From positions 111,570-175,569 of the forward strand of contig CAVYON010000001.1 of NCBI GenBank assembly GCA_963770035.1: a stretch of DNA of 64,000 nt, written 5' to 3'. Positions within the stretch are counted from its first letter, which is position 1. Each line of letters opens with the position of its first letter. A program made the position numbers and the translations under genes. Under the pieces are notes generated by a model, which did not search any database, was not told the origin of the DNA, and saw nothing but the letters and a program-made list of their open reading frames with translations. Below are positions 1 to 9,257 of the stretch, one piece after another. The DNA is from Roseiarcus sp963770035. GTDB taxonomy: Bacteria > Pseudomonadota > Alphaproteobacteria > Rhizobiales > Beijerinckiaceae.

Positions 1-163
1 GCTTGCAATGATATCAAAGACTTAGAGGAAGGTTGGCGGTTCCAGCTGGGACTGGGGCGCAAGTTCTCTGTTCCATGCCAGAATTTCGGCGGGCCTCCTT
101 CGGCCTCGTCTCGTGACTGGACATCTCCTAGAATGCCGGTCAGGCCCGCCCGGAGACCCGAAC

Positions 164-1792
164 ATGATCAAGACCGTCGCGACCAAACCCTTCGCCGACC
201 AGAAGCCCGGCACGTCGGGCTTACGCAAAAAGGTGCCCGTCTTCCAGACGCCGCACTATCTGGAAAACTTCATCCAGTCGATCTTCGATTCGCTCGAGGG
301 CTTTCAGGGCGAGACGCTGGTCCTCGGCGGCGACGGCCGCTACTTCAACCGCGAGGCGATCCAGATCGTCGCCAAGATCGCGGCGGCCAACGGCTTCGGC
401 CGAATCGTGATCGGCAAGGGCGGCATCCTCTCGACTCCCGCCGCCTCGGCCCTCATCCGCCATATCGGCGCTTTCGGCGGGATCATCCTGTCGGCGAGCC
501 ACAACCCGGGCGGCCCGGAAGGCGACTTCGGCGTCAAGTACAACATCGGCGCCGGCGGCCCCGCGCCCGAGAAGATCACCGACGCGATCTTCGCCCGCAC
601 CAAGACGATCGACGCCTACAAAATCTCCGACGCGCCCGACATCGACATCGACCGTCTCGGCACGGCGACGCTCGAAGGCGCAACCGTCGAGATCGTCGAT
701 CCGGTGACGCAATACCTGTCGCTGATGACAACGCTGTTCGACTTCGACGCAATCAAGGCGATGTTCGCCTCCGGCTTCCGTATGCGCTTCGACGCCATGC
801 ACGCCGTCACCGGCCCTTACGCCCACGCCATCTTCGAGGGCGAGCTCGGCGCCGGCGCAGGCACGGTGGTTAACGGCACGCCGCTACCCGATTTCGGCGG
901 CCATCACCCGGATCCGAACCTCACCTACGCCAAGGACCTCTACGACCTGATGATGTCGCCCTCCGCGCCCGATTTCGGCGCGGCCTCGGACGGAGACGGC
1001 GACCGCAACCTGATCATCGGCAAGGGCATCTATATCGCGCCGTCCGATTCGCTTGCCATCCTCGCCGCCAACGCGACGCTCGCGCCGGGCTACGCCAGGG
1101 GCCTCGCCGGCGTCGCCCGCTCCATGCCGACCAGCGCCGCCGTCGACCATGTCGCCGAGAAGCTCGGCATCAAGGCCTACGAGACGCCGACGGGATGGAA
1201 GTTCTTCGGCAACCTGCTCGACGCCGGGCTCGCCACCCTCTGCGGCGAGGAGAGCGCCGGCACCGGCTCCGACCACATCCGCGAGAAGGACGGCGTCTGG
1301 GCGGTGCTGTTTTGGCTCAGCATTCTTGCCAGGCGCCGCCAGTCGGTCGCCGATCTCGCGCGCGAGCACTGGGCGACCTACGGCCGCAACTACTACACCC
1401 GGCACGACTTCGACGAGGTGGATCTGACGGCCGCGCAAGGCTTGATGACGCATATGCGCGAGGCGACGGCGACCCTGCCCGGCAAGACCTTTGGCGCGCT
1501 GACGGTCGAGGCGGCCGACGACTTCGCCTATCACGATCCGGTCGACGGCTCGGATGCGAAGGCCCAGGGCGTGCGGGTGATGTTCAATGGCGGCTCGCGC
1601 ATCGTCTACCGTCTCTCGGGCACCGGAACGGTCGGCGCGACGCTACGCGTCTATATCGAGCGCTACGAGCCGCCGACGGGGCGCTTGAGCGAAGAGACCC
1701 AGGCGGCGCTCGCCGATCTGATCGCCCTGTCGCGCAGCCTGGCGGAGATCGAGAAGCGGACCGGACGCACGGCGCCCAGCGTGATCGCGTAA
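164..1792 (+). CDS. pgm: alpha-D-glucose phosphate-specific phosphoglucomutase
   Basis: Interconverts glucose-1-phosphate and glucose-6-phosphate in the cytosol, linking glycolysis with glycogen and exopolysaccharide precursors. The 542-residue product has the usual length of the alpha-PGM family. The phosphoserine loop SASHNP puts the catalytic Ser at residue 112, the Mg-binding loop DGDGDR is at about 276-281, and a sugar-binding loop with CGEESAGTGSDH lies in the middle third; the C-terminal phosphate-binding part contains RLSGTGT. An open frame extends upstream to 113, but I chose ATG 164 because the family begins with the segment IKTVATKPFADQKPGTSGLR seen right after it. It appears monocistronic: a hairpin-rich repeat follows before the next gene. 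Family assignment is secure. Confidence 0.96.
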   Translation: MIKTVATKPFADQKPGTSGLRKKVPVFQTPHYLENFIQSIFDSLEGFQGETLVLGGDGRYFNREAIQIVAKIAAANGFGRIVIGKGGILSTPAASALIRHIGAFGGIILSASHNPGGPEGDFGVKYNIGAGGPAPEKITDAIFARTKTIDAYKISDAPDIDIDRLGTATLEGATVEIVDPVTQYLSLMTTLFDFDAIKAMFASGFRMRFDAMHAVTGPYAHAIFEGELGAGAGTVVNGTPLPDFGGHHPDPNLTYAKDLYDLMMSPSAPDFGAASDGDGDRNLIIGKGIYIAPSDSLAILAANATLAPGYARGLAGVARSMPTSAAVDHVAEKLGIKAYETPTGWKFFGNLLDAGLATLCGEESAGTGSDHIREKDGVWAVLFWLSILARRRQSVADLAREHWATYGRNYYTRHDFDEVDLTAAQGLMTHMREATATLPGKTFGALTVEAADDFAYHDPVDGSDAKAQGVRVMFNGGSRIVYRLSGTGTVGATLRVYIERYEPPTGRLSEETQAALADLIALSRSLAEIEKRTGRTAPSVIA

Positions 1793-1857
1793 GGCGCGCG
1801 GATTGCCGGCGCCCCATAGCGAGCCGGAGTCGAGCCCTGCGCGGACGTTGCCGAAAA

Positions 1858-1970
1858 CTCCCTTCTCCCGTCGGGAGAAGGGCAGGGATGAGGGGACTGC
1901 GCCCGAATTTGAGGGCTGAAACCCCTCATCCGGCGCTCCCGCGCCACCTTGTCCCGACGGGAGAAGGAAG
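1858..1970. repeat. palindromic extragenic repeat element
   Basis: The gap between pgm and the aminotransferase holds a folded repeat: arms CCTTCTCCC/GGGAGAAGG at 1861-1881, a second near-copy of the same hairpin at 1947-1967, and between them the inverted pair GGATGAGGGG (1886-1895) and CCCCTCATCC (1922-1931). The whole stretch can fold into a large structured hairpin. Such multi-hairpin elements are typical dispersed extragenic repeats of Rhizobiales; here it could also act as a transcription terminator for pgm (inference). Nothing else is seen in 1793-2158. Confidence 0.7.
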
Positions 1971-2158
1971 CCCCGCCCTTCGTCCGTGACTCGAGGCCTG
2001 CCACCCGTCCATGACTGAGAACGGTCGCCTCGGGCGATCGTTTTCTCGGCGTGAAGCCTAAGCGCGGGCGGAAAAGGCGTCGTTCCGCTGGACTGAGCTG
2101 AGGCAAAGGGGCAAGAATCAGGGCTCACGCCGAATCCCGGCGGTGGGAGGAGTCCGTC

Positions 2159-3019
2159 ATGGCCGTCTGGTCGCAGACCACCACCTATCTCGACGGTCAA
2201 TGGCTCGAGGGCAATCCCCCGATCGTCGGCCCGCGCACGCACGCCTTTTGGCTCGGTTCGAGCGTGTTTGACGGCGCTCGGGCCTTCGACGGGGTCGCGC
2301 CCGACCTCGACCGCCATTGCCAGCGCGTCAACCGCTCGGCCAGGGCGATGGGCCTCGAGCCGACGATGAGCGCCGACTCGATATCCAGCCTCGCGCAGGA
2401 CGGAATCCGAAAATTCCCGACAGGCGCAGAGCTTTACATTCGTCCGGTGTACTGGGCCGAGGAGAGCGGACACAATTCGTCCGTGCCGCCGGATCCGCGC
2501 TCGACCCGCTTTTGCCTGTGCATCTACGAGGCGCCGATGCCGAAGCCGACCGGCGTCTCGATCACCCGTTCGCCCTTCATGAAGCCGCTGGCGCTCACCA
2601 TGCCGATCGAGGCCAAGGCCGGCTGCCTCTATCCCAACAACGGCCGCGCGCTGATCGAGGCGCGCTCGCGCGGCTTCGACAATTGCCTGCTCGCGGACGG
2701 ACTTGGCAATGTGGCGGAACTCGCGACGGCCAACGTCTTCTTGTCCAAGGACGGCGTGGTGATGACGCCGACGGCCAACGGGTCGTTCCTGAACGGCATT
2801 ACGCGACAGCGCGTGTTGCAGTTGCTCCGCGCCGACGGCGGCGACATTCGCGAAGCGACGCTTACGTTTGCGGACTTCGAGGCCGCCGACGAGATTTTCG
2901 CCGTCGGCAATTTCGGCAAGGTCATGCCGGTGCGGCGGATCGAGGGGCGCGATCTCCAGCCGGGCCCGGCGTTCCGCCGCGCGCGCGAACTCTATTGGGA
3001 CTTCGCCCATTCGGGCTGA
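2159..3019 (+). CDS. class IV PLP aminotransferase, branched-chain amino acid type
   Basis: A 286-residue fold-type IV aminotransferase related to IlvE, which transfers the amino group of glutamate to branched-chain 2-oxo acids. The start YLDGQWLEG...HAFWLGSSVFDGARAF is the typical N-terminal domain; the PLP lysine is expected at residue 153 in IEAKAG, followed by the family segment GFDNCLLADGLGNVAE and ATANVFL. The C-terminal half has the GITRQRVL and ADEIFAVGNFGKVMPV segments. The protein is a little shorter than classical IlvE (about 305-310), closer to the alphaproteobacterial paralogue often annotated simply as branched-chain aminotransferase. Downstream by 41 bases lies a ModE-type HTH gene that may be co-transcribed. 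Substrate cannot be settled from sequence; D-amino acid transaminase is a less likely alternative. Confidence 0.88.
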   Translation: MAVWSQTTTYLDGQWLEGNPPIVGPRTHAFWLGSSVFDGARAFDGVAPDLDRHCQRVNRSARAMGLEPTMSADSISSLAQDGIRKFPTGAELYIRPVYWAEESGHNSSVPPDPRSTRFCLCIYEAPMPKPTGVSITRSPFMKPLALTMPIEAKAGCLYPNNGRALIEARSRGFDNCLLADGLGNVAELATANVFLSKDGVVMTPTANGSFLNGITRQRVLQLLRADGGDIREATLTFADFEAADEIFAVGNFGKVMPVRRIEGRDLQPGPAFRRARELYWDFAHSG

Positions 3020-3060
3020 GCGGGCGCGCCGGCGCGAAGGCGCAGAAAGGGAAGACGTCA

Positions 3061-3422
3061 TGTCGACACGGTTGACGGTCCGGCTCGATTTCGAAGCCGG
3101 GCGCAGGCTGGGGGCGGGCAAGATCGCCCTCCTCGAAGCGATCGAAGCAACCGGCTCGATCTCGGCGGCGGGCCGGGTCCACGCCATGTCCTACCGCCGC
3201 GCCTGGCTGCTGGTCGACGAACTCAACCAGCTTTTCGCGACGCCCCTGGTCGCCGCCCACCACGGCGGGGCGAAAGGCGGCGGCGCGGCGCTGACCGACG
3301 AAGGACGGCGAATCGTCGCGCTCTATCGCGGGGCGGAGGCCAAAATGCGCGCGGCCGGCGAGGCCGACATCGAGGCGATCGAACGAATGCTCGCCCCGCT
3401 CGCTGAGGCCGCGCGGGCTTGA
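3061..3422 (+). CDS. ModE-type N-terminal winged-helix regulator (DNA-binding domain only)
   Basis: Encodes 120 residues matching only the DNA-binding half of ModE, the molybdate-responsive repressor: the sequence GKIALLEAIEATGSISAAG followed by MSYRRAWLLVDELNQLF is the characteristic LysR-like winged helix of that family, and GGAALTDEGRRIVALYR is the end of the wing. There are no C-terminal molybdate-binding (MOP) domains, so it is one of the short ModE-like proteins common in alphaproteobacteria. The start was taken at ATG 3061 because the upstream part of the frame overlaps the aminotransferase and has no family similarity. No mod transporter genes are near, so a role in molybdate control is only a family-based guess. 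Confidence 0.85.
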
Positions 3423-3529
3423 CTCGCCAAATTGCAAGGCGGAGATCCGGCAACTTGCGATAGCGATCGACGAAAAAGATCCCTATAAACAAGGACCGTA
3501 TCGGTTCTTCCAAGTTGCAGACGAGGCTC

Positions 3530-4346
3530 ATGACCCCCCTTACCCGCGCGATCGTTGTCGGACTGACGACCTTTGCTGCAAGCGTCGTGGGGATGCTGCT
3601 GCAACACCTCGTCACGCCGGACGTCCTGACCGCGTCCAAGGGCGCCGTCGGCGCCATGATCGGGCTCGTGTCGCTCCTGCTCGCCCTTGTTCTCGGCCTC
3701 CTCGTGTTCACCGCCTTTTCCGTGTTCACCTCCCAGCAATCCGAGGCCTATTCGCTCGGGCCCGTCGTCGCCGACATCGACCTCGCGCTCGAACGCTATG
3801 GACCGGAGGGGGCAAGTGGACGTGCGGGACTCCGCGCAACCCTAGAACGGTCGCGTGTCCGGTTTTTCGGCGACGCCGAGCACGGGCCGCGACCGTACAC
3901 CTTCGAGGAGATGAAAGCGATATTCGCCGGCCTCGACGGCTATTTTGACAGCCTCGAGCCGGCGACCGACAGGCAGCGGCGCCTGCTCGACAAGGCATGG
4001 GACCTGGCGAGGAAATACCAGGATACCCAGATGCTGATGAACTCGTCAGCTTGCAAGCCCCTTCCCGCCCCATGTGCTGACGATCGTGATCTGCTGGGCC
4101 GCGATCCTCTTCCTGGGCAACGGGCTTGTGGCGACCCCGAATGCGGTCACCGTCATCGCGGATCTCGCCGGCGCGATCTCGATCGGAACGGCGATCTTCC
4201 TGATCCTCGAGCTCAGCAGTCCCTACACCGGGCTCATCCGCATCTCGCCCACCGGCGTCGACAACGCGCTACGCGTCCTCGGCGAAATCGCCGTCCCGGT
4301 CCGCGGGCAGACAGGCCGGACGCAGGATGCTCGATCGGCCGCGTAA
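3530..4346 (+). pseudogene. DUF4239-family membrane protein, frameshifted
   Basis: Two reading frames together give a DUF4239-like protein. The first, from ATG 3530, encodes two N-terminal hydrophobic helices (TRAIVVGLTTFAASVVGMLL and MIGLVSLLLALVLGLLVFTA), then the soluble middle segment ending near AWDLARKYQDTQMLMNSS. At about 4043-4053 the family sequence jumps to the next frame, which continues with VLTIVICWAAILFLGNGLVA, a further hydrophobic helix (ISIGTAIFLILELSSPYTGLI) and RISPTGVDNALRVLGE, exactly the C-terminal pattern of the family. One base change in length restores a single protein of about 270 residues. Function of DUF4239 is unknown. Either a real pseudogene or a sequencing indel. 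Confidence 0.8.
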
Positions 4347-4493
4347 GCGAAGCAAGATCCGGTCGAACTGCGACGGCGCCTCTGGCTGAGGGTTTGTTGG
4401 TTCTGGTCGCCTGATGAGCGGCGCCGGAATTGGGGTGGAAGCGTTGGTGGACTGCGCGTGTTCGGTTGGCGCGCTGCGGAGCGGGAGCGTGCA

Positions 4494-4805
4494 ATGGGCG
4501 GGGCTGTCCATATCGAGAAACAGGCTTCGGATACCGGGGGCCGGTATGTGGCGAGGATCGATGGGCGGGATGGAACGGCGCAAATGGCCTTTACCCGCCG
4601 GAGCCCGAAAGTGATCAGCGCCGATCACACCGAAGCGCCGGTGAGCCTGCAGGGGACGGGCGTGGCGCAAGCGCTCGTCGAACACGTGATCGCCGACGCC
4701 CGCGCGAACAATTTCAAGATCGTCCCGGTCTGTCCCTACTGGCTTGGCGAAGTGCAAAAGCATCCCGAGTGGGGCGACGTGATCGTCGCGCCGGCGCTGA
4801 GGTAG
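4494..4805 (+). CDS. small GNAT-like N-acetyltransferase (COG2388 type)
   Basis: A 103-residue protein of the short acetyltransferase-like family: DHTEAPVSLQGTGVAQALV is the acetyl-CoA pyrophosphate-binding turn (usually Q/RGxGxA/G), followed by the helix EHVIADARANNFKIVPVCPY and the terminal HPEWGDVI. Start chosen at ATG 4494 since the family begins just before the first beta strand; the longer frame back to 4458 uses a non-ATG start. The substrate of these small acetyltransferases is generally unknown. It stands alone between the DUF4239 pseudogene and the convergent rhaI gene. Confidence 0.8.
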   Translation: MGGAVHIEKQASDTGGRYVARIDGRDGTAQMAFTRRSPKVISADHTEAPVSLQGTGVAQALVEHVIADARANNFKIVPVCPYWLGEVQKHPEWGDVIVAPALR

Positions 4806-4835
4806 CCGCCTGGAATAGCCCCAACGCTCAAGACC

Positions 4836-6128
4836 TCACACAATTCCTGACGATGACCCCGCGGCCGCCGGCCGCTCCTGGGTCTTTTTCGCCCGGTAGC
4901 CCGAGGCGCGATAAGCGGCGACGGGATCGATCGCGCCGCCTCGGCGACGCCGGGCCTCGGCCAGGATCGGCGAGACGTCAGTGACGAAGCCGGCTTTGAG
5001 CAGCTGGTGCGCAAGCATGACGTCGCTTGCGTCCTGCGCCGCCGCCAAGGCCGCCCGGTCGACCGCGAGCGCCTGCGCGTAGGCGCGCTGCGTCTCGACC
5101 GCCGAGACCATCAGGCTTTCGATCGGATCCGTGACGTTGTGCGACTGGTCGAGCATGTAGGCCGGGTCGAAGCCCGGCGCCTTGCGCTCGGCTGCGTCGA
5201 CGAGTTCGTTGAACACGCGAAACAGGCGGAACGGGTCGATCGCGCCCGCGTCGAGATCGTCGTCGCCGTATTTCGAATCGTTGAAATGGAAGCCGGCGAG
5301 GCGGCCGACCCGAATCAGCCGCGCCACGATCTGTTCGATGTTGACGTTCGGCGCATGGTGGCCGAGGTCGACCAGGCAGAAGGCTTTCGGGCCCAGCGCC
5401 TCGGCAGCCATGAGGCTCGTCCCCCAATCCGAGATCACCGTCGAATAGAAGGCCGGCTCGTAAAGCTTGTGCTCGAGAAACACCCGCCAGTCGCCCGGCA
5501 GGCGCGCATAGATTTCGCCAAGCGACTCGAGATACCAGTCGAACACGCGGTCGAGGTTCGACTGGCCGGGGAAATTGGAGCCGTCGGCGATCCACACCGT
5601 CAGCGCCTTCGAGCCGAGCTTCTCGCCGATCTCGATACATTCGAGATTGTGCGCGACCGCCTGGTCGCGCACGGCCTTCGACGCGTGGGTCAGCGAGCCG
5701 AACTTGTACGAGAGCTTTTGCCCGGGCTGGTCCTGGAAGGTGTTGGAATTGACCGCGTCGAAGCCGACGCCGAGCGCCTTGGCGAGCTCGGCGAAAGCGC
5801 GATAGTCACTGACCTTGTCCCAGGGAAAATGCGGCGAGCAGGTCGGCGTGGCGCGCGTCAGCTGCTGGATCGTCGCGCAGTCCTCGAGCTTGTCGAACAC
5901 GTCGCGCGGCTCGCCGGACCCGGGAAAGCGGGCGAAGCGCGTGCCGCCGGTGCCGACGCCCCAGGTCGGCACGGCGACGCCGAACGCGGCGACCTTGGCG
6001 GTGATCGCCTCAATGTCGAGCCCCCGGCGCGCGAGCTGTCGTCCGAGCGCGCCATAGTTGTCTTCGAGCTCAGCCGCGCGCTTTGCGTTCGCCTCGGCGA
6101 TCAGCGAGTCGGGAATGCGGTACGACAT
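4836..6128 (-). CDS. rhaI: L-rhamnose isomerase (RhaI type)
   Basis: Converts L-rhamnose to L-rhamnulose, the first catabolic step after uptake. The 430-residue protein is of the rhizobial/Pseudomonas RhaI type, a xylose-isomerase-like TIM barrel, rather than the enterobacterial RhaA. Metal-site segments are visible: FLEHKLYEPAF, CLVDLGHHAPN and FHFNDSKYGDDDLDAG. Start set at ATG 6128, 25 bases after the stop of rhaD, as the family begins with the segment SLIAEANAKRAAELEDNYGA. It is the second gene of a rhaD-rhaI operon transcribed away from the regulator and transporter genes, presumably under control of RhaR. Confidence 0.95.
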   Translation of the reverse strand: MSYRIPDSLIAEANAKRAAELEDNYGALGRQLARRGLDIEAITAKVAAFGVAVPTWGVGTGGTRFARFPGSGEPRDVFDKLEDCATIQQLTRATPTCSPHFPWDKVSDYRAFAELAKALGVGFDAVNSNTFQDQPGQKLSYKFGSLTHASKAVRDQAVAHNLECIEIGEKLGSKALTVWIADGSNFPGQSNLDRVFDWYLESLGEIYARLPGDWRVFLEHKLYEPAFYSTVISDWGTSLMAAEALGPKAFCLVDLGHHAPNVNIEQIVARLIRVGRLAGFHFNDSKYGDDDLDAGAIDPFRLFRVFNELVDAAERKAPGFDPAYMLDQSHNVTDPIESLMVSAVETQRAYAQALAVDRAALAAAQDASDVMLAHQLLKAGFVTDVSPILAEARRRRGGAIDPVAAYRASGYRAKKTQERPAAAGSSSGIV

Positions 6129-6153
6129 GGATTTCCTCCGCTCTTGGCCGCTC

Positions 6154-8259
6154 CTATCGGGTGAAGCTGGCCGCGTTGCCGGCGTCGACGTTGAGAATGT
6201 TGCCGGTGCTCTTGGCGGACAGGTCGGAGGCGAAATAGTAAACCGCCTCGGCAATGTCCTCCGGATAGACTGAGCGCTTCAGGAGCGAGCGCTGACGGTA
6301 GACCTCTTCGAGGTCGTCCTCCTTGACCATGTTGGACGCGGCGCGCTGCGTGCGCCATTCACCCTGCCAGATCTTCGAGCCGCGCAGCACGGCGTCCGGA
6401 TTGACCGTGTTGGCGCGGATGCCGAGGGGCGCCCCTTCGAGCGCGATGCAGCGCGCCAGATGCACCTCCGCCGCCTTCGCCGTGCAATAGGCCGACGCGC
6501 CGGGCGAGGCGGCGAGCGCATTCTTCGAGGCGATGAACACGATGCTGCCGCCGAGCCCCTGATCCTTCATCACGCGATAGCCCTCGCGCGCGGCGAGGAA
6601 ATAGCCGGTCGCGAGAATCGCGATGTTGCGATTCCACAGTTCGAGCGAGGTCTCCTCGAACGGGGCGGCGGAGGCGATGCCGGCGTTGGCGACGACAATG
6701 TCGACCCCGCCGTAGGCCAGGACGGCGTCGCGAAAGGCGGCGGCGACCGCGCTCTCGTCGGTCACGTCGCCAGCAGCGCCGATGGCGGCGTCCCTGCCGA
6801 AGCTCTTGCGAAACGACGCGACCGTCTCGTCGAGGCTCGCTGCGTCGATGTCGGCAAGGACGACGCAGGCGCCCTCGGCCATCAGCCGGGCCGCAATTGC
6901 GCGTCCGATGCCGCCGGCCCCGCCGGTGATCAGCGCGACGCGGCCCGCGAGCGCCTTCGGCTTCGGCATGCGCTGGAGTTTCGCCTCCTCGAGGAGCCAG
7001 TACTCGATGTCGAAGGCCTCCTGCTCGTCGAGCCCGACATATTGGCTCACGCTCGAAGCGCCGCGTATGACATTGATCGCGTTGACGTAGAACTCCGAGG
7101 CGATCCGCGCGGTCGCCTTGTCCTTGGCGAAGGAGAGCATGCCGACGCCGGGAACCAGATAGATGACCGCGTTCGGGTCGCGCATCGCCGGTGAGTTCGG
7201 CCGCTTGCAGCGCTGGTAATAGGCGGCGTAGTCGGCCCGATAGGCTTCGAGGCTTTCGTCGAGCGAACCAACGACCGCTTCGAGATTGCGCGTCGCCGGA
7301 TCGAAAGGCAGCACGAGCGGGCGGATTTTCGTCCGCAGGAAATGATCGGGACACGAGGTGCCGAGCGCCGCGAGGGCCTTGAGGTCGCGAGCGTCGACAA
7401 ACTCGAGCACTTCCGGCGCGTCGGCGAAATGGCCGATCTTGCGCTCGCCGGCCGAAATCCGCTTGCGGATCGCCGGCATAAGCCGCGCCGCGACGGCCCG
7501 CCGCTGTTCGGCTGGCAGGGCTTCGCCCGCCGCGCCGCCAAACGCCGCGCCCCTCGCGTTGGCCGCGAGCCAGGCCGAGGCCTTGTTGATCATGGCGAGG
7601 GTCGTTTCGTAGCAGGACCTTGCGGTCTCGCCCCAAGTGAAGAGGCCGTGCCCGCCGAGCACCACGCCCTTCAGGCGCGGGTTCGCCCTGGCGAGATCGC
7701 CGAGCTTGAGGCCGAGATCGAAGCCCGGCCGCTGCCACGGAAGAAACCCCATCTCCTCGCCATAGACCTCGTGCGTCAGCGCTTGCGCGTTGGCGCTGGC
7801 CGCAATCGCGATCACCGCATCGGCGTGGACGTGGTCGACATGCGCGTGCGGAATGAAGCCGTGCAGCGGCGTGTCGATCGAGGTCGCACGCGGGTTGAGG
7901 GCGAAGGTGCAGTGGTTGAACAGCGCCACCATCTCGTCTTCGTGCGCAAGGCCGCGGTAGACGGACCGCAGGCCGAGGAGCTTGTCGAGATAGAGAGTCG
8001 AGAAGCCGTCGAGCGTCATCGAGCCAATGTCGCCGCCCGAACCCTTCACCCACAGCACCTTGACCGATTCGCCGGTGAGGGGATCGACGCCGTCGATCTT
8101 GGCCGAGGTGTTGCCTCCGCCGAAATTGGTGATTCGTAAGTCGCTGCCCAGCAGATTCGAGCGGTAGAGCAGCAGGTGCGGGTCATCGAGCTTTGCCGCG
8201 TGCGCGTCGTCCCACAAATCGGGAAGGGGCGCATAGAGGCCGGAGGCGGGGCCGCTCAT
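6154..8259 (-). CDS. rhaD: bifunctional rhamnulose-1-phosphate aldolase / lactaldehyde dehydrogenase
   Basis: A 701-residue fusion known from Rhizobium-type rhamnose pathways. The N-terminal class II aldolase domain carries the zinc histidines in HAHVDHVHADAVIAIA and in VVLGGHGLFTWGE and would split rhamnulose-1-phosphate into dihydroxyacetone phosphate and L-lactaldehyde. From about residue 440 a short-chain dehydrogenase follows: nucleotide-binding ALITGGAGGIGRAIA, NAG motif in VVANAGIAS, and the catalytic YxxxK in SAYCTAKAAE; it would oxidise the lactaldehyde with NAD. Length equals the family's usual ~700. It is the first gene of the rhaDI operon. The missing rhamnulokinase must be encoded elsewhere for this enzyme to have its substrate. 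Confidence 0.95.
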   Translation of the reverse strand: MSGPASGLYAPLPDLWDDAHAAKLDDPHLLLYRSNLLGSDLRITNFGGGNTSAKIDGVDPLTGESVKVLWVKGSGGDIGSMTLDGFSTLYLDKLLGLRSVYRGLAHEDEMVALFNHCTFALNPRATSIDTPLHGFIPHAHVDHVHADAVIAIAASANAQALTHEVYGEEMGFLPWQRPGFDLGLKLGDLARANPRLKGVVLGGHGLFTWGETARSCYETTLAMINKASAWLAANARGAAFGGAAGEALPAEQRRAVAARLMPAIRKRISAGERKIGHFADAPEVLEFVDARDLKALAALGTSCPDHFLRTKIRPLVLPFDPATRNLEAVVGSLDESLEAYRADYAAYYQRCKRPNSPAMRDPNAVIYLVPGVGMLSFAKDKATARIASEFYVNAINVIRGASSVSQYVGLDEQEAFDIEYWLLEEAKLQRMPKPKALAGRVALITGGAGGIGRAIAARLMAEGACVVLADIDAASLDETVASFRKSFGRDAAIGAAGDVTDESAVAAAFRDAVLAYGGVDIVVANAGIASAAPFEETSLELWNRNIAILATGYFLAAREGYRVMKDQGLGGSIVFIASKNALAASPGASAYCTAKAAEVHLARCIALEGAPLGIRANTVNPDAVLRGSKIWQGEWRTQRAASNMVKEDDLEEVYRQRSLLKRSVYPEDIAEAVYYFASDLSAKSTGNILNVDAGNAASFTR

Positions 8260-8444
8260 GGGTCGTTCCTCTCGATTATCGAGCGATTTTGATCAAAGAT
8301 TACGCGACCAATCAGAATCCGTCAATCGAGACGCGGCTTATGCGTGGCAACGATCAAATTCGAGCGAACGTGATTGACAGCGCGCAGAGCCAGTGGCAGC
8401 GTAGCACACAAACAACGAGCGATCGAGGAAGCGGCAAGGGGATC
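8260..8444. promoter_or_regulatory. divergent rhaD / rhaR control region
   Basis: The 185 bases between the divergent rhaD and rhaR starts must hold both promoters. I see a TTTTGATCAAA near-palindrome at about 8288-8298 and a second GATCAAA at about 8351-8357, plausible half-sites for a DeoR-family regulator. The assignment as RhaR operators is an inference from position and repetition. Confidence 0.45.
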
Positions 8445-9257
8445 ATGCGCGAGCGTCAGCGCACCGAAATCGTCCGAAGCCTCCTCGCCGAGCGCGGGTT
8501 TCTTTCGACCGCCGACATCATGGCCGCCACAGGGGTGTCAGCGGCCTCGGCGCGGCGCGACGCCGTTCGGCTCGCCGACATGGGGCTCGCCGAACGTCTG
8601 CACGGCGGCGTCCAGGCGCTCAACGGCGCTTTTTCGAAAGCGATGGCGCCGACGCCGCTCGCCACGCATTCGTTCGATTCGACCCGGACAATCAACATTG
8701 CAGCCAAGCGCGCGATCGCCCGGAGGGCGGTCGACATGTGCTCCGACGGCGACGTCGTCATCATCAACGGCGGCACGACGACCTATCAGATGTCGGAGTT
8801 CCTGCGCGCCGCGCGGCTGAAGATTCTCACCAACTCCTATCCGCTGGCGGAATTCCTGATTCACGAGACCCAAAACCGCGTTGCGCTGCCCGGCGGCGAA
8901 GTCTATCGAGACCAGAAGCTGATCGTCGCGCCTTTCGACGACGACGCGATCCAGCACTACTCGGCGCGGATCATGTTCATGAGCGCGATATCGATTGGTC
9001 CGCTCGGCCTGATCGAGGGAGATCCTCTCATCGCCCGCGCCGAAACGAAGCTCCTCAAGCGCGCCGACCGGCTCGTCGTGCTCGCCGATTCTTCGAAGTT
9101 CGCGCCGCGCGGCAGCCTGGTCGTTTGCCCGCTTCAGCGCATCCATACGCTCATCACCGACTCGGGCGCGGCCCCCGAGGCGCTTGCGATGCTCGCAGAC
9201 GCCGGTGTGCGAACGGTTGTCGTCGAGCCGGACTCGCAAGCCACGGAGGCCGCATGA
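8445..9257 (+). CDS. rhaR: DeoR-family transcriptional regulator of rhamnose genes
   Basis: A 270-residue DeoR regulator. The N-terminal helix-turn-helix spans RQRTEIVRSLLAERGFLSTA and the recognition helix area TGVSAASARRDAVRLADMG; the rest is the sugar-phosphate isomerase-like sensor domain with DGDVVIINGGTTTYQMSEFL and LPGGEVYRDQKLI. In Rhizobium the equivalent DeoR protein controls rhamnose uptake and breakdown. ATG 8445 was chosen since the DeoR fold begins there; the open frame upstream runs into the promoter region. Its stop overlaps the start of the ATPase gene (ATGA), so regulator and transporter form one operon. Confidence 0.92.
   Translation: MRERQRTEIVRSLLAERGFLSTADIMAATGVSAASARRDAVRLADMGLAERLHGGVQALNGAFSKAMAPTPLATHSFDSTRTINIAAKRAIARRAVDMCSDGDVVIINGGTTTYQMSEFLRAARLKILTNSYPLAEFLIHETQNRVALPGGEVYRDQKLIVAPFDDDAIQHYSARIMFMSAISIGPLGLIEGDPLIARAETKLLKRADRLVVLADSSKFAPRGSLVVCPLQRIHTLITDSGAAPEALAMLADAGVRTVVVEPDSQATEAA

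Noticed and set aside
1643..3187. Long minus-strand open frame over the pgm-aminotransferase region
   Set aside because: Antisense shadow of high-GC genes; Arg/Ala-rich, no family, overlaps two secure genes.
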